DNA of 64,000 nt. Source: JAGOCV01 sp049445855. Lineage in GTDB: Bacteria > Pseudomonadota > Gammaproteobacteria > Burkholderiales > Burkholderiaceae_C. Every line of letters starts with the position of its first letter. Within the stretch, counting starts at the first letter, position 1. Location of the stretch: positions 248,001-312,000 of the forward strand of contig NZ_JBMSDV010000001.1 of assembly GCF_049445855.1 (NCBI RefSeq), given 5' to 3'. The position numbers were made by a program, and so were the translations under genes. Under the pieces are notes generated by a model. The model saw nothing but the letters and a program-made list of their open reading frames with translations, had not been told where the DNA came from and made no database searches. Positions 56,873 to 64,000 of this stretch are shown here, one piece after another.

Positions 56873-57901
56873 ATGAACATCGTCATCACGGGCGGTGCCG
56901 GCTTTCTCGGCGCGCGTCTCGCCCGCACGCTGCAGAAGACAGGCACGCTGCAACTGGCCGGTGATCCGGCACAACCCATCTCACGCATCACGCTGGTGGA
57001 CCGGGTCGCGCCGCCACCGGACCTCGCGGGTGACTCCCGCATCGCATCCGTCGTCGGCGACCTGAACGACCTGCTGGTCCCCGATGCGCAAGGTCACGTT
57101 GCCGCCGTGCCGCGCGACACGCAGGTCGTCTTCCACCTGGCCGCCGCCGTCAGCGGCGAATGCGAGGCCGACTTCGACCTGGGCATGCGCAGCAACTACG
57201 CGGCCACGCATCAACTGCTGCAAACCTGCCGTGCGCTCGGCACACGGCCCGTGTTCGTGTTCGCCAGTTCGCTGGCCGTGTTCGGCCAGTCGCCGCTGCT
57301 GCCGATGCCGGACCTCATCACCGACACTACGCTGCCCACACCGCAATCGAGCTACGGCATCCAGAAATTCATCGGCGAACAACTGGTGGCCGACTATTCG
57401 CGCAAGGGCTTCATCCGGGGCCGCAGCACACGCCTGATGACGGTCAGTGTGCGCCCCGGCCGGCCCAATGGCGCGGCCTCGGGCTTCCTGTCCGGCATGA
57501 TCCGCGAGCCGCTGGCCGGCGTGCGCGCCGTTGTGCCGGTGCCGCCGGACACACCTGTCGCGCTGGCCTCACCGGCCCACGCCATCGAGGGCCTGCTGCG
57601 CGCGGCTGAAGCGCCCGATGCCGACTGGGGCGCATTCACCGCCATCAACCTGCCTGCGCTCACCACCACACCGCGCCAGATGGCCCAGGCGCTGGCCGCC
57701 GTGGCTGGCGAAGGGGCAACCAATCTGCTCGACTGGCAGGTCGACCCGGCCATCGCGAAGGTCGTGACCAGTTGGCCGGCCCGCATCGCCTCGCCCCGCG
57801 CCAGCGCATTGGGTCTGTCGGCCGATGCGGATTTCGAGAGCATCGTGCGCGACTATGTGGGTGAAAATCCCGAGGGCGTGAAGCTGCCTTCTCGGGCATA
57901 G
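56873..57901 (+). CDS. denD: NAD-dependent epimerase/dehydratase, D-erythronate dehydrogenase-like
   Basis: A 342-residue extended SDR. The cofactor loop is MNIVITGGAGFLGARLARTL (GGxGFxG), and the catalytic tyrosine and lysine are in SSYGIQKFIGEQLV. Its opening and VGDLNDLL segment match DenD, which oxidises D-erythronate to 2-oxo-tetronate in the recently described tetronate pathways. The downstream DctP-type TRAP transporter agrees with sugar-acid uptake. The matching kinase (OtnK), isomerase and aldolase are not in view. It starts 30 bases after the TAXI gene. Other extended-SDR roles remain possible. Confidence 0.8.
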   Translation: MNIVITGGAGFLGARLARTLQKTGTLQLAGDPAQPISRITLVDRVAPPPDLAGDSRIASVVGDLNDLLVPDAQGHVAAVPRDTQVVFHLAAAVSGECEADFDLGMRSNYAATHQLLQTCRALGTRPVFVFASSLAVFGQSPLLPMPDLITDTTLPTPQSSYGIQKFIGEQLVADYSRKGFIRGRSTRLMTVSVRPGRPNGAASGFLSGMIREPLAGVRAVVPVPPDTPVALASPAHAIEGLLRAAEAPDADWGAFTAINLPALTTTPRQMAQALAAVAGEGATNLLDWQVDPAIAKVVTSWPARIASPRASALGLSADADFESIVRDYVGENPEGVKLPSRA

Positions 57902-57953
57902 TGGCCGCTTTCCGGCAATTCCCGCAACCATCCAGAAAATCACAGGAGACAAC

Positions 57954-58928
57954 ATGCAAATGAACAAGCTGCTCGCAGGCTTGGTGATCAGCCTTGGCCT
58001 CACGGCCCCGGCGCTGGCCCAGACGACGACGATGCGCATCAGCATCTCGACCGCCCAGAACTCGCACCAGGGCGTGGCCATCGACACCTTCGCCCGTGAA
58101 GTCGAGAAGCGCACCGGCGGCCGCTACAAGGTCCAGACCTTCTACAACGGCGCACTCGGCGGCGAGCGCGAGTCCATCGAGTCCGTGCAGCTGGGCACGC
58201 AGGAACTGGCCTTCTCGTCCACCGGCCCGGTTCCCAATTTCGTGCCCGAAGCGAAGATCCTCGACGTGCCCTTCCTGTTCCGCGACAAGGCGCACGCGCG
58301 CGCCGTGCTCGACGGCCCCATCGGTCAGGACATGCTGACCAAGTTCGATGCCAAGGGCTTCAAGGCGCTGGCCTGGGCCGAGAACGGCTTCCGCCACATG
58401 ACCAACAGCAAGCGCGACGTGAAGTCGCCGGAAGACCTCAAGGGCCTGAAGATGCGCACCATGGAGAACCCGGTGCACATTGCCGCCTACAAGGGCTTCG
58501 GCATCATCACCACGCCGATGGCGTTCCCCGAAGTGTTCACCGCGCTCCAGCAGGGCACGGTGGACGGCCAGGAGAACCCGCTGCCCGTCATCATCTCGGC
58601 CAAGTTCGACCAGGTGCAGAAGCATCTCACGCTGACCGGCCACGTCTACTCGCCCTGCATCTTCCTGATGAACAAGGCGGCGTTCGACAAGCTCAGCGCC
58701 GCCGACAAGCAGGCTTTCCTCGATGCCGCCAAGGAAGGCACGAAGGCCAACCGCGCCCGTGTGGACGAAGACGATGCCAAGGGCGTGGCTGACCTGCGCG
58801 CCAAGGGCATGACCGTGATCGACAACGTGGACAAGGCGAAATTCGTCGCCGCGCTCGCCCCGGTCAACGCGGAGTTCGAGAAGCAGTTCGGCAAGGCCGA
58901 ACTCGACAAGATCCGCAACGTCAAGTAA
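57954..58928 (+). CDS. DctP-type TRAP transporter solute-binding protein
   Basis: A 324-residue periplasmic receptor of a tripartite ATP-independent transporter. The signal peptide is NKLLAGLVISLGLTAPALAQ; the mature part has MRISISTAQNSHQGVAIDTF and the central binding block FGIITTPMAFPEVFTALQQG, where the DctP-family arginine reads within the LKMRTMENP segment (K/R in KMRTMEN), as expected for carboxylate binding. A strong terminator follows the gene, and the permease subunits lie beyond it. Uptake of a sugar acid such as erythronate is inferred from the preceding gene. Confidence 0.92.
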   Translation: MQMNKLLAGLVISLGLTAPALAQTTTMRISISTAQNSHQGVAIDTFAREVEKRTGGRYKVQTFYNGALGGERESIESVQLGTQELAFSSTGPVPNFVPEAKILDVPFLFRDKAHARAVLDGPIGQDMLTKFDAKGFKALAWAENGFRHMTNSKRDVKSPEDLKGLKMRTMENPVHIAAYKGFGIITTPMAFPEVFTALQQGTVDGQENPLPVIISAKFDQVQKHLTLTGHVYSPCIFLMNKAAFDKLSAADKQAFLDAAKEGTKANRARVDEDDAKGVADLRAKGMTVIDNVDKAKFVAALAPVNAEFEKQFGKAELDKIRNVK

Positions 58929-58960
58929 TCCCGCGGCAATCGCGCGCCTTGCGGCGACAG

Positions 58961-58990
58961 GCGCCCGCTTCCGCAGCGGGCGCTTTTTTT
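58961..58990 (+). terminator. Rho-independent terminator after the TRAP binding-protein gene
   Basis: The 9-bp stem GCGCCCGCT/AGCGGGCGC with a 5-base loop and seven T lies 33 bases after the stop and 15 bases before the small permease gene. It should lower permease expression relative to the receptor, which is needed in excess. Confidence 0.92.
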
Positions 58991-59005
58991 GCCGGTACAC
59001 ACCAC

Positions 59006-59500
59006 ATGAAAAAAGCATTCCTGACCTTCGAGCGCTGGACCACCCTCGCCGCCATGATCGGCGCCTGCCTCATGCTCGTGGTCGCGTCGGCCCTCGGCGT
59101 GTTCCAGATCATCACCCGCTTCGTGCTGGAGCAGCCGGCGGAATGGACCGAGGTGCTCATCCGCTTCTCGCTGATCTGGATGGTGTTCCTCGGCATTCCC
59201 GCCGCCTTCCGCCAGGGTGCGATGGTGAGCGTGGATGTGCTTTACCGCTGGAGCCCCCCGAAATTCAGGCGTGTGCTGGACTACGCGGTGACCATCGCCG
59301 CGCTGGCGCTCATCGCCGTGCTCATCTGGTGGGGCACGGACTACGCAAAACGCGGCGGCGTGCAGACCATGGCCGGCCTTGAAAGCCTTTCGATGATCTG
59401 GGCCTACGCTGCCGTGCCCGTGGGCGCTGTCTTCTGCGTGTTCGGCATCGTGGGCAACCTGCTCGATCCGCAGCGCCTCGAACTGGAGACCGCGCAATGA
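59006..59500 (+). CDS. TRAP transporter small permease (DctQ type)
   Basis: A 164-residue protein with four predicted helices: residues 12-35 (TLAAMIGACLMLVVASALGV), 45-65, 85-105 and 125-150. The family signature is WTEVLIRFSLIWMVFLGIPAAFRQGAMV. It bridges the receptor and the large DctM subunit. ATG 59006 is chosen because it follows the terminator; the open frame reaching 58949 would run across the hairpin. It overlaps the DctM gene by 4 bases (ATGA). Confidence 0.92.
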   Translation: MKKAFLTFERWTTLAAMIGACLMLVVASALGVFQIITRFVLEQPAEWTEVLIRFSLIWMVFLGIPAAFRQGAMVSVDVLYRWSPPKFRRVLDYAVTIAALALIAVLIWWGTDYAKRGGVQTMAGLESLSMIWAYAAVPVGAVFCVFGIVGNLLDPQRLELETAQ

Positions 59501-60774
59501 CGTCGGCCATGCTCATCACGATGGTGGTGTGCTTCGCGCTCACCATCTCGGTTGCGGTGTCGATCGGCCTGGCGGCCGTGCTCGGCATCCAGGTCTCCAA
59601 CATCAACATGCTCATCTCCGTGAAGGAGATGTTCGCGTCGATCAACAAGTTTCCGCTGGCGGCGATCCCGTTCTTCATCCTGGCCGGCAACCTGATGGAA
59701 ACCGGCGGCATCTCGCGCCGTCTGGTTGAGTTCGCCAAGAGCATCGTCGGCGGCGTGCAGGGCGGCCTGCCGATGACCTGCGTGCTCACCTGCATGATCT
59801 TCGCGGCCGTGTCGGGCTCGTCGGTCGCCACCACTTTCGCGATCGGCGCGATCCTGATCCCGGCGCTCATCAAGCACGGTTATCCGACCAGCTACGCCGC
59901 AGCGTTGCAGGCCACCAGTGCCGAGCTGGGCGTGATCATCCCGCCTTCGATCCCGATGATCCTGTACGGCGTGAGCGCCGAAGTGTCCATCGGCGAACTG
60001 TTCATCGCCGGCTTCGGCCCGGGGCTGCTGATCAGTGGGGCGCTGATGCTGTTCGTCTGGGGCTATTGCAAGTACAAGGGCTGGGGCAAGAACGATGGCG
60101 ACGGCCGCATGAAGATCGGCCCCGCCACGCTGCAGGCCGGCTGGGCCTTGCTGATGCCGGTCATCATCCTGGGCGGCATCTACGGCGGCGTGTTCACGCC
60201 TACCGAGGCATCGGCCGTGGCCGTGCTGTATGCGCTCGTGGTCGGCGTCGTGATCTACCGCGAGATCAAGCCCAAAGACCTGTACGCCATCCTGCGCAAA
60301 TCGGTCATCTCGTCGGCGGTGATCATGTTCATCATCGCCAATGCAGGCCTGTTCGCCTTCCTGATCACGCGCGCCGGTGTGCCCGACGCCATCGGCCGCT
60401 GGCTCGAGGCCGTGCTGCAGTCGCCCACGCTCTTCCTGCTGGGCGTGAATGCGGCGCTGTTCGTCATCGGCATGTTCATCGAGACCTCGGCCGCGATCAT
60501 CGTGCTGGCGCCCATCCTCGCACCGGTGGCGATGCACTTCGGCATCGACCCGGTGCACTTCGGGCTGATCATGGTGGTCAACCTCGCACTGGGCATGATC
60601 ACGCCGCCCTTCGGCGTGAACCTGTTCGCGGCCTGCACGGTGGCGCGCATTTCGCTGGACCGGATCGTCACGCAGCTCATTCCGTTCGTGCTGGTGGTGC
60701 TGGCCTGCCTGATGGTCATCACCTATGTGCCCCAGCTTTCGCTGGGATTGCGTGACCTGGTGTACGCGAAGTAG
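59497..60774 (+). CDS. TRAP transporter large permease (DctM type)
   Basis: A 425-residue transport subunit with about twelve helices, energised by a cation gradient. Family blocks are KFPLAAIPFFILAGNLMETG, then SGSSVATTFAIGAILIPALI, AELGVIIPPSIPMILYGVSA and GMITPPFGVNLFAACTVARI. It starts in the DctQ stop and ends 14 bases before the glycine riboswitch. The last 25 bases appear to contain a promoter for the gcv leader. Together with the receptor and the small permease it forms one complete TRAP system. Confidence 0.94.
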   Translation: MTSAMLITMVVCFALTISVAVSIGLAAVLGIQVSNINMLISVKEMFASINKFPLAAIPFFILAGNLMETGGISRRLVEFAKSIVGGVQGGLPMTCVLTCMIFAAVSGSSVATTFAIGAILIPALIKHGYPTSYAAALQATSAELGVIIPPSIPMILYGVSAEVSIGELFIAGFGPGLLISGALMLFVWGYCKYKGWGKNDGDGRMKIGPATLQAGWALLMPVIILGGIYGGVFTPTEASAVAVLYALVVGVVIYREIKPKDLYAILRKSVISSAVIMFIIANAGLFAFLITRAGVPDAIGRWLEAVLQSPTLFLLGVNAALFVIGMFIETSAAIIVLAPILAPVAMHFGIDPVHFGLIMVVNLALGMITPPFGVNLFAACTVARISLDRIVTQLIPFVLVVLACLMVITYVPQLSLGLRDLVYAK

Positions 60775-60781
60775 TTAGAAT
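60752..60781 (+). promoter_or_regulatory. Candidate promoter of the gcv riboswitch leader, inside the end of the DctM gene
   Basis: GTGACC (60752-60757) and TAGAAT (60776-60781) are spaced 18 bp; the second matches five of six TATAAT bases. Transcription would begin a few bases before the first aptamer. The first element is within the DctM reading frame and is only a four-of-six -35 match. Confidence 0.45.
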
Positions 60782-60785
60782 CTGC

Positions 60786-60983
60786 CGGGTCAGGAGAGCG
60801 CTTGCGGCCACGGCCCGGCAAGCCGCCGAAGGCGCAGGCCCCACAGGCTTAACGCTCAGGCAAAAGGACTGGCAAGCGTCCGGGAAACCGGACGTTCCTC
60901 ACTGGAGAGAGGCCCGGCAACGGGTCCACCGAAGGAGCAAGCCGGCATCGACCGGCGAATCTCTCAGGTAAAGCGGACAGCGG
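60786..60983 (+). ncRNA. Tandem glycine riboswitch upstream of gcvT
   Basis: Two consecutive glycine aptamers are recognisable by their repeated cores. Aptamer 1 has GGAGAG (60793-60798), CCGAAGG (60826-60832) and CTCAGGCAAAAGGACTG (60855-60871). Aptamer 2 has GGAGAG (60904-60909), CCGAAGG (60929-60935) and CTCTCAGGTAAAGCGGACAG (60961-60980). Between them is a stable hairpin, CGTCCGG-GAAA-CCGGACG (60877-60894). Glycine binding would turn on gcvTHP. Beyond it, CTTCAC/GTGAAG (61007-61033) could form the expression platform. Some 80 bases then lead to the GTG start. Confidence 0.93.
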
Positions 60984-61063
60984 GGGAATACGTTCACTTG
61001 CGCGGCCTTCACCGGCCCTGCGGGTGTGTGAAGTTCCCTGCCCCTTGCCTGAAAGCGCCGCCA

Positions 61064-62188
61064 GTGACTGCCGACACGCTCCTCAAGACCCCGCTTCACG
61101 ACCTGCACGTCGAACTCGGCGCGCGCATGGTGCCGTTCGCCGGTTATGCCATGCCGGTGCAGTACCCCGCCGGCCTGATGGCCGAACACCACCACACACG
61201 CACGGCCGCCGGGCTGTTCGACGTGTCGCACATGGGGCAGTTGCGGCTGGAAGGCGCCGACGCCGCAGCCGCCTTCGAGACGCTGATGCCCGTGGATGTG
61301 ATCGGCCTCGCGCCCGGCAAGCAGCGCTACGGCCTGCTGCTGACCGACGAGGGCACGATCATCGACGACCTGATGTTCTTCAACCGGGGCCATGACCTGT
61401 TCGTCATCGTCAACGGTGCGTGCAAGGTGGGCGACATCGCGCACATCCAGGAGCGCATCGGCCATCGCTGCAAGGTCGTGCCGATGCCGGAGCGCGGCCT
61501 GCTCGCGCTGCAGGGGCCGCAAGCCGTGAACGCGTTGTCGCGCCTGGTGCCCGGCGTCGAGAAGCTCGTGTTCATGACCGGTGGCAGCTACGACTGGAAC
61601 GGCGCCGATCTTTTCATCACCCGCAGTGGGTACACCGGCGAGGACGGCTTCGAGATTTCCGTGCCCGGCGACAAGGCGGACGCGCTCGCCCGCGCACTGC
61701 TCGCCGAGCCCGAAGTCAAACCCATCGGCCTGGGCGCACGCAATTCGCTGCGGCTCGAAGCGGGCCTCTGCCTCTATGGCAACGACATCGACACCACCAC
61801 CACGCCGGTCGAAGCCGCACTCAACTGGGCCATGCAGAAGGTGCGGCGCACCGGCGGCGAGCGCGCAGGCGGCTTTCCCGGTGCGCACCGCATCCTGGCG
61901 CAGCTGGACGTGCCGACGCTGCTCACGCGCAAGCGCGTCGGCCTGGTCGCGCTGGAGCGCGTGCCGGTGCGGGAACACACGCCGTTGCAGTCCATGGAAG
62001 GCACGCCGATCGGCGAAGTCACGAGCGGCCTGCTCGGCCCCACGGTCGGCAAGCCCGTCGCCATGGGCTACGTGAGCGCGGAATTTGCTACGCTGGGGAC
62101 ACGCGTGCACGCCATCGTGCGCGGCAAGCCCGTGCCGATGGAAGTGAGCGCGATGCCTTTCGTTCCCGCGCGCTACCACCGTGGCTGA
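61064..62188 (+). CDS. gcvT: Aminomethyltransferase, glycine cleavage T protein
   Basis: Transfers the methylene group from the aminomethyl-lipoyl H protein to tetrahydrofolate and releases ammonia. From GTG 61064 it is 374 residues, the family length; an earlier TTG would add 22 residues across the leader. Motifs are LHVELGARMVPFAGYAMPVQ, GLFDVSHMGQLRL, and the conserved aspartate/arginine regions SGYTGEDGFEISVP and GLGARNSLRLEAGLCLYGND. It is the first gene after the glycine riboswitch and begins a gcvT-gcvH-gcvP operon. Confidence 0.96.
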   Translation: MTADTLLKTPLHDLHVELGARMVPFAGYAMPVQYPAGLMAEHHHTRTAAGLFDVSHMGQLRLEGADAAAAFETLMPVDVIGLAPGKQRYGLLLTDEGTIIDDLMFFNRGHDLFVIVNGACKVGDIAHIQERIGHRCKVVPMPERGLLALQGPQAVNALSRLVPGVEKLVFMTGGSYDWNGADLFITRSGYTGEDGFEISVPGDKADALARALLAEPEVKPIGLGARNSLRLEAGLCLYGNDIDTTTTPVEAALNWAMQKVRRTGGERAGGFPGAHRILAQLDVPTLLTRKRVGLVALERVPVREHTPLQSMEGTPIGEVTSGLLGPTVGKPVAMGYVSAEFATLGTRVHAIVRGKPVPMEVSAMPFVPARYHRG

Positions 62189-62233
62189 AACGGCAACCGA
62201 ACCACCAGACACCTATCAACCGGAGAGAACACC

Positions 62234-62608
62234 ATGACCCTGAAATACACCGAAGAGCACGAGTGGGTGCAACTGGAAGACCACGAAGCCGCCGTCGTCG
62301 GCATCACACTGCATGCGCAGGATGCGCTGGGCGACGTGGTGTTCGTCGACCTGCCCGAAGTCGGCAAGACCTTCGCCAAGGGCGAAGTCGCAGGCGTCGT
62401 CGAATCCGTGAAGGCCGCCGCCGACGTGTACATGCCGATTGCCGGCGAAGTGACCGAAGTGAACGAAGAACTGCGCGCTGACCCGTCGCTCGCCAACAGC
62501 GACCCTATGGGCAAGGGCTGGTTCTTCAAGATCCTGATCAAGGACATGGCTGAGTTCGACGTGCTGATGGACGAACCCGATTACGAGAAGTTCTCGAAGA
62601 ACGCCTGA
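62234..62608 (+). CDS. gcvH: Glycine cleavage H protein
   Basis: The 124-residue lipoyl carrier that shuttles the aminomethyl intermediate between the P, T and L proteins. The lipoylation lysine is K60 in VVESVKAAADVYMPIAGEV, preceded by QDALGDVVFVDLPEVGK. It starts 45 bases after gcvT with GGAGAG upstream and is 35 bases before gcvP. Length and motif positions match the family exactly. Confidence 0.97.
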   Translation: MTLKYTEEHEWVQLEDHEAAVVGITLHAQDALGDVVFVDLPEVGKTFAKGEVAGVVESVKAAADVYMPIAGEVTEVNEELRADPSLANSDPMGKGWFFKILIKDMAEFDVLMDEPDYEKFSKNA

Positions 62609-62643
62609 TCCTCCCTTCCACCCTCCTCTTCCCGAGACGCCCC

Positions 62644-64000
62644 ATGCTGATGCAATCCGCCCCGCCGCTTGGCGACCTGGAAAACGCCGACGAATTCATC
62701 GCCCGCCACATCGGCATCGAGCCGGAGGACGAGAAGAAGATGCTCGGCGTCATCGGCTCGGCGTCGCGACGTGAGCTGATCGAGGGCATCGTGCCGCCGT
62801 CGATCCGCCGCGCACAGGCCATGGACCTGCCGGCACCCGTCACCGAGAGCGCGGCGCTCGCCGAACTCAAGGCCATCGCGAAAAAGAACCAGGTGCTCAA
62901 GAGCTGGATCGGGCAGGGCTACTACGGCACGCACACGCCCGGCGTCATCCTGCGCAACATCCTGGAGAACCCGGCCTGGTACACGGCGTACACGCCGTAT
63001 CAGGCCGAGATCAGCCAGGGCCGCATGGAAGCGCTGGTGAATTTCCAGACCATGGTGTGCGACCTGACCGGCATGCCGATCGCCAATGCGTCGATGCTCG
63101 ACGAAGCCACGTCTGCCGCCGAGGCCATGACGCTGGCCAAGCGCAGCGTCAAGTCGAAGAGCAACGTGTTCATCGTCGCTGGCGATTGCCATGCGCAGAC
63201 CATCGAGGTGATCCAGACACGCGCGAAGCCGCTGGGCATCGAGGTGAAGCTGGCGAATTCGGCGCCCGAGTGGGAAAAACTGATGAACGGCGACTACTTC
63301 GCCGTGCTGGCGCAGTACCCCACGACCAGCGGTCGCATCGACGACCTGCGTGAGGAAGTGAAGCGCGCCCACGCGAAACAGGCGGCCTTCATCGTCGCCG
63401 CCGACCTGCTGGCGCTCACCCTGCTCACGCCCCCCGGCGAGTTCGACGCGGACATCGTGCTCGGCACCACGCAGCGCTTCGGCATGCCGCTGTGCAACGG
63501 CGGCCCGCACGCGGCCTACCTCGCCTGCCGCGATGAATTCAAGCGTTCGCTGCCCGGCCGGCTGGTGGGTGTGAGCGTGGACGTGCACGGCAAGCCGGCT
63601 TACCGCCTCGCGCTGCAGACGCGCGAGCAGCACATCCGCCGAGAGAAGGCCACGTCCAACATCTGCACAGCGCAGGTGTTGCCGGCCGTCATCGCGAGCA
63701 TGTACGCCGTGTACCACGGCCCTGCGGGCCTGAAGCGCATTGCGCAGCGCGTGGCGGCGTACACCGCCATCCTCGCAACGGGCCTCAAGCGCATGGGCTT
63801 CACGCTCACCAGCGAGCATGTGTTCGACACGGTCACCGTGAAAGCCGGCGACAAGGCGGCCAGCCTCATGGCCCGCGCACTCGACGCCGGCGTGAACCTG
63901 CGCCTTGCGTGGGGCGAATACGTGAGCATGTCGTTCGACGAGACCACGACGCGCAACGACATCGAGCAGCTCTGGTCGATCTTCGCGATCGACGGGCAAG
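62644..64000 (+). CDS. gcvP: Glycine dehydrogenase (decarboxylating) P protein, 5' part
   Basis: The first 452 codons are present and the gene runs off the window end; complete homologues have about 950-1000 residues. This is the N-terminal half of the fused P protein (FIARHIGIEPEDEKKMLGVI, then SWIGQGYYGTHTPGVILRNI and YTPYQAEISQGRMEALVNFQ). It is the half that resembles the catalytic one but lacks the PLP lysine, which would lie downstream. It decarboxylates glycine and passes the aminomethyl group to the H protein. It starts 35 bases after gcvH, in the riboswitch-controlled operon. Confidence 0.96.
   Translation, partial: MLMQSAPPLGDLENADEFIARHIGIEPEDEKKMLGVIGSASRRELIEGIVPPSIRRAQAMDLPAPVTESAALAELKAIAKKNQVLKSWIGQGYYGTHTPGVILRNILENPAWYTAYTPYQAEISQGRMEALVNFQTMVCDLTGMPIANASMLDEATSAAEAMTLAKRSVKSKSNVFIVAGDCHAQTIEVIQTRAKPLGIEVKLANSAPEWEKLMNGDYFAVLAQYPTTSGRIDDLREEVKRAHAKQAAFIVAADLLALTLLTPPGEFDADIVLGTTQRFGMPLCNGGPHAAYLACRDEFKRSLPGRLVGVSVDVHGKPAYRLALQTREQHIRREKATSNICTAQVLPAVIASMYAVYHGPAGLKRIAQRVAAYTAILATGLKRMGFTLTSEHVFDTVTVKAGDKAASLMARALDAGVNLRLAWGEYVSMSFDETTTRNDIEQLWSIFAIDGQ

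Overview
The window is about 66% G+C and is packed with chromosomal genes in a gammaproteobacterial/betaproteobacterial style. The gene set (RibBX-type riboflavin enzyme, TrhO, GluQRS next to TrmB, imuA-imuB-dnaE2, TAXI and DctP-type transporters, tandem glycine riboswitch before gcvTHP) and the protein sequences fit a Burkholderiales betaproteobacterium. I cannot name the genus from sequence alone. It is nearly all core-type chromosome. There is no transposase, integrase, phage gene, rRNA or CRISPR array, and one tRNA.

Layout. 1-8.3 kb (+): the tail of a TonB-like protein, then a riboflavin operon (ribD, ribE, a small lipoprotein, ribBX, ribH, nusB) running on into an aminotransferase and ybgC-tolQ-tolR-tolA. 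8.3-12.6 kb (-): a metallophosphoesterase and dnaE1. 12.7-17.2 kb: trhO, a pirin, and a pirin-DoxX-flavodoxin redox operon facing a LysR regulator across a twin palindromic operator. 17.2-24.5 kb: a renalase-like oxidoreductase, gluQ, trmB, an orphan amino-acid-type binding protein, alaS and a 2'-5' RNA ligase/ThpR-family gene with an SOS box. 24.7-29 kb: a signalling cluster (MHYT membrane sensor, lone receiver, HDOD protein, 7TM histidine kinase) around tRNA-Gly(CCC). 29-34.6 kb (-): the SOS mutagenesis cassette imuA-imuB-dnaE2 behind an SOS box identical to the one before thpR.

34.7-41.5 kb: an ABC exporter, a CDP-alcohol phosphatidyltransferase, three tandem paralogues of a Tat-like exported family that I do not recognise (37.4-40.1 kb, lower G+C), then scoAB with a divergent PAS-LuxR regulator. 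42.1-43.2 kb is a low-G+C two-gene accessory insert (a P-loop-like protein and a glycine-rich membrane protein). 43.3-46.8 kb holds oxidative-stress genes (AhpD/CMD-like, a 30-residue ORF, katG, and a divergent AhpD-like gene). 46.8-51.4 kb is a lipid A modification unit (eptA, PAP2) facing an OmpR-type two-component system across a PmrA-box-like direct repeat.

51.4-64 kb: a thioesterase, an orphan NMT1-type binding protein, an SDR, ETF-ubiquinone oxidoreductase coupled to a TAXI binding protein, a D-erythronate-dehydrogenase-like enzyme with a TRAP transporter, and then a tandem glycine riboswitch controlling gcvT-gcvH-gcvP, with gcvP cut by the window end.

The best candidates for undescribed biology are the triplicated exported family with its invariant C-terminal tail, the small P-loop/membrane pair, and a 2'-5' RNA ligase-family gene that appears to belong to the SOS regulon.
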